Positions 31,036 to 38,331 of a stretch of DNA of 47,123 bases are shown here, in pieces. Under the pieces are notes generated by a model. It saw only the letters and a program-made list of their open reading frames with translations, did not search any database and was not told the DNA's origin. How positions within the stretch are numbered: position 1 is the stretch's first letter; every line of letters starts with the position of its first letter. The translations under genes were made by a program, and so were the position numbers. The DNA is taken from contig CALVWR010000015.1 of the NCBI GenBank assembly GCA_944367565.1, positions 1 to 47,123 of the forward strand, written 5' to 3'. Origin of the DNA: an uncultured Clostridia bacterium. GTDB taxonomy: Bacteria; Bacillota; Clostridia; Christensenellales; Borkfalkiaceae.

Positions 31036-31752
31036 GTGAAATTTGCGGTACAGTTATATTCCCTGCGGGATATGGCGGCGAAGGAAGGAGGAGAGGCGGC
31101 GATCAAAGCCGTTGCCGACGCGGGCTACGACGGCGTTGAATTTGCCGGTTTTTACGGGTATACGCCGAAGCAGATGGCGGCGCTGATGAAAAAGTACAAT
31201 CTGACGCCGATTTCGATGCATTGCGGCGTGAAGGCGATCGAAGAAAATCTTCCGTACATCGACGAACTCGGAATCAAGAACGTATTCGTGGCGTGGGCGC
31301 CGAAGGAAGATTTCGACGATGAAAAAAGATTTGCCGAATTTCTGTCCGATTTCGATCGTGCGCACGGATGGCTTGCGCCCCGCGGCGTAACGCTCGGTTA
31401 TCACAATCACGAGCATGAATTTGCGGACGGAAAAGACCGGTTCAGGCAATTGCTGGACGCCGCGCCCTATCTGAAAGCCGAGCCGGACGTATGCTGGCTT
31501 ACGGTAGGCGGCGTGAAGCCGGCGGAATATCTCGAAGCGCTCGGGGAAAAGCTGGCGATGGTACACGTCAAGGAAGTGGCGCAGGGCGATCGGGGCGAAG
31601 CCGTCATCGGCGAAGGGATCGTGGATATGCAAGGCGTTTTTGCGCAGATGAAAAAAAGAAATCTGCCGTGGGCGGTACTGGAAGCGGAGCATTTTAACTG
31701 CGACGCGGAGGAATACCTGAAACGCAGTCTTGAAAATATGAAAAAATTTTAA
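31036..31752 (+). CDS. Second sugar phosphate isomerase/epimerase-like TIM barrel
   Basis: A 238-residue protein of the same superfamily, shorter than its upstream neighbour. KFAVQLYSLRDMAAKEGG at the N-terminus, DGVEFAGFYGYTPKQM, YHNHEHEF, HVKEVAQG and AVLEAEHF mark the barrel and its metal or acid-base sites. Two members side by side with limited similarity suggest different roles or a heteromeric enzyme. A GTG at 31036 appears to be the start, with AAAGGAG nine bases upstream. It lies 13 bp after the first isomerase and 33 bp before the oxidoreductase. Substrate is unknown. Confidence 0.82.
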   Translation: MKFAVQLYSLRDMAAKEGGEAAIKAVADAGYDGVEFAGFYGYTPKQMAALMKKYNLTPISMHCGVKAIEENLPYIDELGIKNVFVAWAPKEDFDDEKRFAEFLSDFDRAHGWLAPRGVTLGYHNHEHEFADGKDRFRQLLDAAPYLKAEPDVCWLTVGGVKPAEYLEALGEKLAMVHVKEVAQGDRGEAVIGEGIVDMQGVFAQMKKRNLPWAVLEAEHFNCDAEEYLKRSLENMKKF

Positions 31753-31785
31753 AGGGAACCATAAATCTTAAAAGGAGAGAAAATC

Positions 31786-32880
31786 ATGAAAAAGTACAAA
31801 GTAGGCGTTGTCGGTTGCGGCGGAATAGCATGTGGTAAACATCTGCCCGCGCACAGGAGAAATTCCGAAACGGAAGTAGTGGCGTTTTGCGATATCATCG
31901 AGGAGCGGGCGATCAACACCGCAAAGGAATTCGGAACGGCGGATGCCAAGACGTATACCGATTACCGGGAGATGCTGAAGGATAAGAGCCTCGACATCGT
32001 TCTTGTTCTCACGCCCAACAATATGCATTGCGAGATCACCGTCGCGGCGCTCAACGCGGGCAAACACGTGATCTGTGAAAAGCCCATGGCGATGAATTAT
32101 GCCGAGGCGAAAAAGATGCTCGAAGCGCGGGATAAATCGGGAAAGATTCTTACGATCGGGTATCAGAACCGCTACCGCAGCGACGCGCTTTATGCGAAGA
32201 AACTTGCCGAAAAGAATTATTTCGGAGATATCTATTATGCCGAAGCGCATGCGGTGCGCCGTCGCGGCGTGCCGACATGGGGCGTATTTATCGATAAGGA
32301 AAAGCAGGGAGGCGGTCCGCTGATCGATATCGGCACGCATGCGCTCGATCTGACGCTGTTCATCATGAACAATTATGAACCGGCATACTGCGTGGGGAAA
32401 ACCTTCCACAAGCTCAACAAACAGAGAAACACCGGCAACAGCGGCGGGGACTGGGATGTGGATAAGTTCACCGCGGAAGACAGCGCTTTCGGGTTTGTCG
32501 TGATGAAGAACGGCGCCGTGATCTATCTGAAATCGAGCTGGGCGCTCAACATTGCCGACTATAACGAAGCCTGCGCGGTACTTTGCGGCGACAAGGCAGG
32601 GGTCGATCTGCGCAATAAAATGAAGCTCAACACGATCCTCGAAGGAAAACAGGTGATCGTGGAACCCGATCTTAACGGCGGACAGATTCTCTTTTACGAA
32701 GGCGGCGGGACGGCGCCGGAAGATTACGAACTTGCGGTGTTCCTGCGCGCCGTTGCGGGAGAAGGCGAACTGTATGTGACTGCCGATCAGGCGGCGGTCG
32801 TGACGCGTATCTTGGAAGGGATCTATGAATCCGACAGAACGGGCAAACCTTTCTATTTCGACGGAGGTGAAAGAAGATGA
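31786..32880 (+). CDS. Gfo/Idh/MocA-family oxidoreductase
   Basis: A 364-residue NAD(P)-dependent dehydrogenase. The Rossmann motif is VGVVGCGGIACGKH near residue 5, the catalytic lysine is in CEKPMAMN near residue 97, and GGPLIDIGTHALDL near residue 176 holds the Asp/His pair. The C-terminal half is the family's beta-sheet substrate domain. Relatives oxidise sugar or inositol hydroxyls; partners with TIM-barrel proteins are common in glycoside oxidation. The start is ATG 31786 behind AAAGGAGAG. It overlaps the ThuA gene by four bases (ATGA), which marks the two as a translated pair. Confidence 0.88.
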   Translation: MKKYKVGVVGCGGIACGKHLPAHRRNSETEVVAFCDIIEERAINTAKEFGTADAKTYTDYREMLKDKSLDIVLVLTPNNMHCEITVAALNAGKHVICEKPMAMNYAEAKKMLEARDKSGKILTIGYQNRYRSDALYAKKLAEKNYFGDIYYAEAHAVRRRGVPTWGVFIDKEKQGGGPLIDIGTHALDLTLFIMNNYEPAYCVGKTFHKLNKQRNTGNSGGDWDVDKFTAEDSAFGFVVMKNGAVIYLKSSWALNIADYNEACAVLCGDKAGVDLRNKMKLNTILEGKQVIVEPDLNGGQILFYEGGGTAPEDYELAVFLRAVAGEGELYVTADQAAVVTRILEGIYESDRTGKPFYFDGGERR

Positions 32881-33599
32881 AAGTTACCGTTGTTTGCGAA
32901 CATAATCCGTCTATGGATTCAGAAGAAGGGCGGAAAGCATATCCGGAAGGCATGGGAAATTGTCTCGCTTCGGTGCTGCGCGCTGCCGGTCATACCGTTA
33001 CGTTAATCACTTACGACGACAAAGGCGCAGATAACCTGACGGACGAGATTTTGGAACAGAGCGACGTCATGTTCTGGTGGGGACACTGGTATCACGGTGC
33101 CGTTTCCGATGAGATCGTAAATAAAGTCGCTTACCGCGCACAACGCGGAATGGGAATGATCTTTCTTCATTCCGCACATATGTCTAAACCGTTCAGAAAG
33201 CTCACGGGCGGTACGGGATCGCTCAAATGGCGCGAAGTCGGGGAACACGAACGGCTCTGGTGCGTCGACATGGCGCATCCGATCGCCGCGGGTTTGGGCG
33301 AATATATCGATATCCCGCATGAGGAAATGTACGGAGAGCCTTTCGATATTCCGAATCCCGACGAGCTCGTATATATCGGCTGGTTCCAAGGCGGCGAGGT
33401 GTTCCGCGGCGGGTGTGTGTTCAAACGCGGCAGGGGAAAGTTTTTCTACTTCAATCCCGGTCACGAAACCTATCCGACCTACAAGATTCCCGAAGTACAG
33501 AAACTGCTTGTGCAGGCATGCGACTACGTTGCGCCGAAAACGCCGGTTATCGACGATTTCGGTTGCCCGAATATTCCCGAATTCAGCCTGAAATTTTAA
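32877..33599 (+). CDS. ThuA domain-containing protein
   Basis: A 240-residue protein of the ThuA-like family, an amidotransferase-like fold first linked to trehalose use in rhizobia. VTVVCEHNPS, ADNLTDEILEQSDVMFWWGHW, MGMIFLHSAHMSKPFRKLTG, and the C-terminal GKFFYFNPGHETYP are the family blocks; the last region carries a likely metal- or sugar-binding histidine. No signal peptide is seen. In Rhizobium, ThuA and ThuB (a Gfo/Idh/MocA protein) act on 3-keto sugars, and here too the two are adjacent with a four-base overlap. The terminator at 33611-33643 closes the cluster. Confidence 0.87.
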   Translation: MKVTVVCEHNPSMDSEEGRKAYPEGMGNCLASVLRAAGHTVTLITYDDKGADNLTDEILEQSDVMFWWGHWYHGAVSDEIVNKVAYRAQRGMGMIFLHSAHMSKPFRKLTGGTGSLKWREVGEHERLWCVDMAHPIAAGLGEYIDIPHEEMYGEPFDIPNPDELVYIGWFQGGEVFRGGCVFKRGRGKFFYFNPGHETYPTYKIPEVQKLLVQACDYVAPKTPVIDDFGCPNIPEFSLKF

Positions 33600-33610
33600 A
33601 AAATAAAATA

Positions 33611-33643
33611 AAAAGCGCTCCGCATCCGGCGGAGCGCTTTTTG
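33611..33643 (+). terminator. Terminator of the sugar cluster
   Basis: A perfect 13-bp stem (33611-33623 with 33629-33641, loop ATCCG), with T run to 33642. Its T run is the start of the first tandem repeat unit. Confidence 0.9.
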
Positions 33644-33751
33644 ATAAACTTCAGCGCTGCTTTTTGTTAATCTTCGGCGCTGCTTTCCGATAGTCTTTGG
33701 CAAATTTTCCGATGATCTTCGGCACTGCTTTTTGATAAATTTCAGCGGCGT
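33638..33751 (+). repeat. Five degenerate 23-bp tandem repeats
   Basis: Units at 33638-33660, 33661-33683, 33684-33706, 33707-33728 and 33729-33751. The shared pattern is T-rich, then GATAA/GATGA, then CTTCGGC, then CTGC. Units 1, 2, 4 and 5 are closest; unit 3 is the most altered. The array does not encode a recognisable peptide and has no spacers, so it is a minisatellite, not a CRISPR array. Confidence 0.8.
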
Positions 33752-33954
33752 TGTCGCGGAAGAGAAAACAGCTCCCCTAGCTGTTTTGTATGTTTCTTAT
33801 CGGAATTTTCGTTTGTTTTCCGAAGCAGAAAAGGTCGGCGGAACAAATCCGGCGTTGTGCAGAAATCAAAGTAAGAAAAAAGAACGAAAAAGAGATTCCC
33901 GGCATCGCCACGGAAAGATCCACGCAAGGAAAAACCGCCTTTTAATCGGAAAAA

Positions 33955-34497
33955 TCACATCAACGGGATCGTTGCGAGGAAGATGACGTCCTTGCGGTAA
34001 GCGGCGTCGCCTTCGGCAAGGACAAATGCCTTTTTATAGACCGTGCCGCCGGCTTTCTGTACGATTTCTTCCAGTCCTTCCAGACTCGCGCCCGTGGAGA
34101 CCACGTCGTCTACAATGCCCACTTTCTTGTCTTTAAGAAGATCCACATCGTGTTTGGAAAGGTATAATTTCTGAATATTGCCGGTCGTAATGCTCGATTT
34201 GATGGTGATTTCGATGCCGTCCTGCATATAAAGCTTTTTACTCTTTCTCGCAACGGCGTAATAGGGCATACCGAGTTCCCTTGCGACGACGTGCGTCAGT
34301 TGCAGACCCTTCGATTCCGCGGTGACGAGTACGTCGCAGTCGGCAAGCCGTTTCGCCAGGGCTTTTCCGCAATGTTCTGTGAGCGCCTGGTTGCCGTGCA
34401 GATTGAAAAAAGCGATTTTAATCCCGCTCGGCAGGGGCAGAATGGGTAATTCCGCTTGATATCCTTCTATATCTACCTTTAAAAATCCGTTATCCAT
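33955..34497 (-). CDS. Type I phosphoribosyltransferase (purine-like)
   Basis: A 180-residue phosphoribosyltransferase. The PRPP-binding motif VGIVDDVVSTGASL is near residue 127, and ESKGLQLTHVVAREL precedes the flexible loop region. This group covers adenine and xanthine phosphoribosyltransferases, which salvage purine bases; the sequence does not tell which base. The start is ATG 34497, with GGAGGTAC-type sequence just upstream on the minus strand. A promoter at 34527-34555 reads into it. It is monocistronic, divergent from the Ca2+-ATPase, and ends next to the tandem repeat region. Confidence 0.85.
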   Translation of the reverse strand: MDNGFLKVDIEGYQAELPILPLPSGIKIAFFNLHGNQALTEHCGKALAKRLADCDVLVTAESKGLQLTHVVARELGMPYYAVARKSKKLYMQDGIEITIKSSITTGNIQKLYLSKHDVDLLKDKKVGIVDDVVSTGASLEGLEEIVQKAGGTVYKKAFVLAEGDAAYRKDVIFLATIPLM

Positions 34498-34526
34498 AAG
34501 TACCTCCGCTCTGATCGCTTACAGTT

Positions 34527-34555
34527 ATTTTATCACATCGAAAAAACTTTGTAAA
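34527..34555 (-). promoter_or_regulatory. Promoter of the phosphoribosyltransferase gene
   Basis: On the minus strand TTTACA (34555-34550), a 17-nt spacer and TAAAAT (34532-34527), with the predicted start about 22 nt before the ATG. Confidence 0.65.
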
Positions 34556-34612
34556 CACATATCGGCAAAATATTGCGCATAAATTTAATACAGGCTGAAC
34601 GGGAGAGAGAAA

Positions 34613-37273
34613 ATGTCATATCATGCGCAAAGCGCGGCGGAAATTGCCGTTACATTCGGAAGCGACGTCAACGTCGGACTGAGTGAATCCGCGGTTAAAA
34701 AGAATGTCGCAAAGTACGGAAAAAACGTCATCGAAAGAAAAAAAGGAAAAAGTCTGATCGGCAAAATCGCGGAAGCGCTTTCGGAGCCGATGATTCTGAT
34801 TTTAATTTTCAGTTTTATCGTCACTTTCGGCACGAATCTGGGCAAGGCGTTGAAAACGGGAGACGGTGATTTTGCCGAATGCATCGGCATTGTCGCGGCA
34901 ATCTGTCTTTCGGTGGGGATCACGCTGGTTATGGAAAACAGTTCGCAAAAAGCGTTTGCCGCGCTCAGCGCCATGTACGACAAAGTGTCGGTCAAAGCGC
35001 TTCGCGGCGGAAAGATCGTTTTGCTTGCAAAAGACGAAATCGTCGTCGGGGATATTCTTCTGCTTTCGGGGGGAGACAAAGTTCTTGCCGACGGCAGATT
35101 GATCGAAAGCAGGGAATTATCGGTCGACGAGTCGGCGCTGACGGGGGAGAGCGTTCCCGTCAAGAAGAACGCCGCACTGCGCCTTGCGCAGAATACGCCG
35201 CTTGCAGAACGCAAAAATATGCTTTATTGCGGAACGTTTATTGCGTCGGGCGAAGGAAAAATGATCGTCACGGGCGTCGGGGATCATACCGAAATGGGAC
35301 AGATCGCGGGAGAGCTTTCGGTAAAAAAAGACGGGAAAAGTCCTCTCGATCAGAAACTTGAAAAACTGACGAAAACCGTAACGGTTATCGGCGCGTGCGC
35401 CGCGTTGTTTGTCGTAATCGTCTCGTCGGTCAGACTGTTTCTGCACGGAACGGCGACGTTTGAATCGCTGAGCGATATCTTCATTTCGGGAATCGTACTC
35501 GTCGTGGCGTCGGTTCCGGAAGGACTGCCGGCGATCGTGGCGGTGTCGCTCGCGCTGAATATGATCAAACTCGCAAGGGAAAACGTACTGATCAAAAAGC
35601 TCATCGCCACCGAAACGGCAGGCGCGGTCAGCGTGATCTGTTCCGATAAAACGGGGACGCTGACGGAAAATCGCATGAGTGTGGTCAGAGTGTGTACGGG
35701 AGAGAAGTGCTACGCGCCGGAAGAAGCGGCAAAAGAAGCGTTATATCAGAATTTCTGTATCAATTCCACCGCCGATCTGATCAGAGAAAAGAATCAATTG
35801 AGATACGTGGGCAGCAGCAGCGAAGGCGCGCTTTTGGCGGAATATGAAAAGAAAACGGGGAAAAAATACACCGAACTCAGAAACGACGCCCGCATCACTT
35901 CCCGCGTGCCGTTTTCCTCGGACGCAAAATTCATGATCACGGCGTTTGTCTGCGGCGGGGGCGTCCGTACGCTGATCAAGGGCGCGCCGGAAAAGGTGTT
36001 GCCGCTTTCCGATCTGAGTTACGCGCGCAAGCAGAAGATCATTGCCGCCATAGCCGCATACGAAAAGGAGGGCAAACGCGTGCTTGCGTTTGCGCATGCA
36101 GACGATCTGAAATCGGAGAACGCGCGGTATATTTTCGACGGGTATGCGGTCATTGCGGACCCCGTACGCAAAGAGGTCGGCGAAGCGGTACGGCTTTGTA
36201 AAAAAGCGGGGATCGAGGTAAAGATGCTCACGGGGGACAATATTCTCACGGCGTCGGCAATTGCGAGAGAACTGAAGATCATGACCGACGAGAGCGAAGC
36301 GACGGAAGCCGCCGCGCTGGAGGATATGGACGACGAAGAGCTGAAATCCGCACTAAAAAAGATCAAGGTAGTGGCGCGCAGCACACCGGCGACCAAACTT
36401 CGCATCGTGAAGGCGCTCAAGGAAAGCGGGGAGGTCGTCGCCGTGACGGGGGACGGAATCAACGACGCGCCCGCCATCCGACACGCGGACGTCGGGATCG
36501 CCATGGGAATCACCGGATCGCAGATCACAAAGGAAGCGGCGGACGTGGTCCTTCTGAACGACAGCTTTGCCACGGTCGTGAAGTCGGTGGCGTTCGGTCG
36601 CAACGTTTACAGAAATCTTCAGCGATTCATTCTTTTTCAGCTTACCGTCAATCTGTCGGCGGTACTCTTTATCGTGCTGACCCTCTTGACGGGCGGTAGC
36701 GCGCCTTTCAATACGCTGCAGCTTCTCTGGATCAACGTCGTGATGGACGGTCCGCCCGCGCTCACGCTCGGGCTGGAATCGCCGGGAAATTCCGTGATGG
36801 ACAGTCCGCCCGTCAAAAGAACGGAAAGCATTGTCGGACGGAAAATGCTTTTGAGAATTTTATTGCATGCCGCATATATGGCGACGGTTTTGCTTTTACA
36901 GGCAAAATTCAACTTTATCGGGGCGACGGATGCGCAGCAGGGCGCGGTGATTTTCACTCTGTTCATCACCTTCCAGCTCTTCAACGCCTTCAACAGCCGG
37001 CAAATGGGAAAGACAAGCGCCTTTGCAAATCTGAAAAACAACCGTCTGATGCCGTTTACGTTCCTTCTGACTTTTCTGATTCACGTTCTGATCGTTCAGG
37101 TCGCATACCGTGCGTTCGGAATTTCGCCGCTGTCTTTCGGCGTGTGGCTGAAAACGGTGTTTACGGCGGCAACGGTGGTTTTGATTTCGGAAAGCTATAA
37201 AGCCGCATATCGGTTGATGCGTCGCGGAAAAAACGATAAAAACGGCAAAAAAGTTTTGGAAAAAGCGCGTTAG
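34613..37273 (+). CDS. Calcium-type P-type ATPase
   Basis: An 886-residue P2-type ATPase with ten membrane segments. TGES at 177-180 is the actuator motif, Asp345 in SDKTGTL is phosphorylated, and TGDGINDAP is the hinge motif. VPEGLPA (301-307) in the fourth segment and NVVMDG in the sixth match calcium site II of SERCA/PMCA pumps, so Ca2+ export is likely; Mn2+ is possible. The C-terminus is basic and lacks a calmodulin-like tail. The start is ATG 34613 with GGGAGAG upstream. It is divergent from the phosphoribosyltransferase gene and lies 40 bp before the ytxC-like gene. Confidence 0.9.
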   Translation: MSYHAQSAAEIAVTFGSDVNVGLSESAVKKNVAKYGKNVIERKKGKSLIGKIAEALSEPMILILIFSFIVTFGTNLGKALKTGDGDFAECIGIVAAICLSVGITLVMENSSQKAFAALSAMYDKVSVKALRGGKIVLLAKDEIVVGDILLLSGGDKVLADGRLIESRELSVDESALTGESVPVKKNAALRLAQNTPLAERKNMLYCGTFIASGEGKMIVTGVGDHTEMGQIAGELSVKKDGKSPLDQKLEKLTKTVTVIGACAALFVVIVSSVRLFLHGTATFESLSDIFISGIVLVVASVPEGLPAIVAVSLALNMIKLARENVLIKKLIATETAGAVSVICSDKTGTLTENRMSVVRVCTGEKCYAPEEAAKEALYQNFCINSTADLIREKNQLRYVGSSSEGALLAEYEKKTGKKYTELRNDARITSRVPFSSDAKFMITAFVCGGGVRTLIKGAPEKVLPLSDLSYARKQKIIAAIAAYEKEGKRVLAFAHADDLKSENARYIFDGYAVIADPVRKEVGEAVRLCKKAGIEVKMLTGDNILTASAIARELKIMTDESEATEAAALEDMDDEELKSALKKIKVVARSTPATKLRIVKALKESGEVVAVTGDGINDAPAIRHADVGIAMGITGSQITKEAADVVLLNDSFATVVKSVAFGRNVYRNLQRFILFQLTVNLSAVLFIVLTLLTGGSAPFNTLQLLWINVVMDGPPALTLGLESPGNSVMDSPPVKRTESIVGRKMLLRILLHAAYMATVLLLQAKFNFIGATDAQQGAVIFTLFITFQLFNAFNSRQMGKTSAFANLKNNRLMPFTFLLTFLIHVLIVQVAYRAFGISPLSFGVWLKTVFTAATVVLISESYKAAYRLMRRGKNDKNGKKVLEKAR

Positions 37274-37313
37274 TAGCGTATTTTGAGGGCGGAAAAGCAT
37301 AAAATAGGTATAT

Positions 37314-38039
37314 ATGGTTCAGATAACATTGACTGATAAGGATTATAACGAAGGAAATCTGGAATATATCCGCTTTACTTTGCGGGAGCTTCTGTCGCAG
37401 GCGGAATGTCATACAGAAGTCAGGCGCGCCGGGGGCAGAAGCATCCTGATTGTGGACTGTCCCGCGTATTATGCGGATATCGTCAAGAGGGAATTGTGCG
37501 ACAAAGCCGCGGACGTGATCGCGGTGAATTATAAATACGATTATTTTAAAAGAAAAATCATGACCGGAGGACTCGGAAGTTTTGAAAGGGAACTTTTGCT
37601 GACGTCGCTTATTGCGGCGGATCTCGAAGAGGATAAACGGTATGCGTTCGGCAGGCTGACGGGATTTGAAAGCGTGGCGATCGACGGGATCTTTCATTTC
37701 AGGCTGCGTCCGCTGAAGTCGAAATGGCTGGGGATCGTGAACTGTATGCCGGAATATTTTCAAGGCGCGCAGCTGCACGATTTCATCACCTATCTTCTCG
37801 AAGATAAGAAGCGCAAGGTGTTTGTGGAGGACGAAAAGGTTTACGACGCGCAATATCGCCGTCTGAGCCGCGGAGAGCTGATGGATAAGGGATTGGAAGA
37901 GGGAAGAATCGTACGGGAAGTGCTGTTGTCCGGTTGCGGAGAAGTGGAAGTCAACTCGCCGCTGCCCGCCGTCGACGAGAAATATCTCAAAGAATATTTC
38001 GGGGATAAAATTATTCTGGGAAGAGGATATTTTTCATAA
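37314..38039 (+). CDS. ytxC: YtxC-like protein
   Basis: A 241-residue protein that I identify as YtxC-like mainly by its position directly upstream of thrS, as in Bacillus and Clostridia, and by its general layout (an alpha/beta N-terminal part followed by a helical part with FHFRLRPLKSKWLGIVNC). YtxC is described as a putative sporulation protein, but no mechanism is known. No signal peptide or membrane segment is seen. The start is ATG 37314; the upstream sequence AAAATAGGTATAT has only a weak ribosome binding site. The thrS promoter begins a few bases after its stop. Confidence 0.6.
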   Translation: MVQITLTDKDYNEGNLEYIRFTLRELLSQAECHTEVRRAGGRSILIVDCPAYYADIVKRELCDKAADVIAVNYKYDYFKRKIMTGGLGSFERELLLTSLIAADLEEDKRYAFGRLTGFESVAIDGIFHFRLRPLKSKWLGIVNCMPEYFQGAQLHDFITYLLEDKKRKVFVEDEKVYDAQYRRLSRGELMDKGLEEGRIVREVLLSGCGEVEVNSPLPAVDEKYLKEYFGDKIILGRGYFS

Positions 38040-38044
38040 AAAGG

Positions 38045-38073
38045 TTGACAAAACGGAAAAAAGGGTATATGAT
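38045..38073 (+). promoter_or_regulatory. Promoter of thrS
   Basis: Consensus TTGACA (38045-38050), a 17-nt spacer and TATGAT (38068-38073). Predicted start near 38080, immediately before the T-box leader. Confidence 0.85.
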
Positions 38074-38079
38074 ACAAGA

Positions 38080-38316
38080 AAGTTAAAACGCCGAAAGGGG
38101 ATCGACAAGTAGCGCGCACGGCAATTTCAGAGAGCGTTCGGAGGCTGCGAGAACGCATTGCTTTGCGAAGGTGAAACCGCTTTTCCCGGCGGGGCGACAA
38201 GCGCCCGATCGCTTGTTTGAAAGAGACCGGAAAAAATGTTTCCGGTAATTAAGGTGGAACCGCGGAAAAAAATTTTTCGTCCTTAAAACCGATATGGTTT
38301 TAAGGATTTTTATTTG
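38080..38316 (+). ncRNA. T-box riboswitch upstream of thrS
   Basis: A tRNA-sensing leader. The 14-15 nt T-box sequence AAGGTGGAACCGCGG is at 38252-38266, preceded by the stem III hairpin (CCGGAAA, AAATG, TTTCCGG at 38228-38246). The terminator is an 11-bp stem at 38280-38306 (38280-38290 with 38296-38306, loop GATAT) followed by TTTTTATTT. The CGTCCTT segment can pair with AAGG of the T-box to form the antiterminator. A GTGAAACCG stretch near 38172 offers a Thr ACC specifier, as expected for thrS. Uncharged tRNA-Thr would stabilise the antiterminator. Confidence 0.93.
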
Positions 38317-38331
38317 TACGGGAGAAAGAAT

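Larger units (their letters stand above)
33600..33954. other. Gene-free region with terminator, tandem repeat and hairpin
   Basis: The 355 bp hold the terminator at 33611-33643, the 23-bp tandem array at 33638-33751, and a 9-bp hairpin (33765-33773 with 33779-33787, loop CCCCT) that could end the convergent minus-strand gene. The rest shows no open frame with a ribosome binding site. Confidence 0.65.

Noticed and set aside
33638-33751. The tandem array as a CRISPR
   Set aside because: The repeats are directly adjacent with no unique spacers, and no cas genes are seen.
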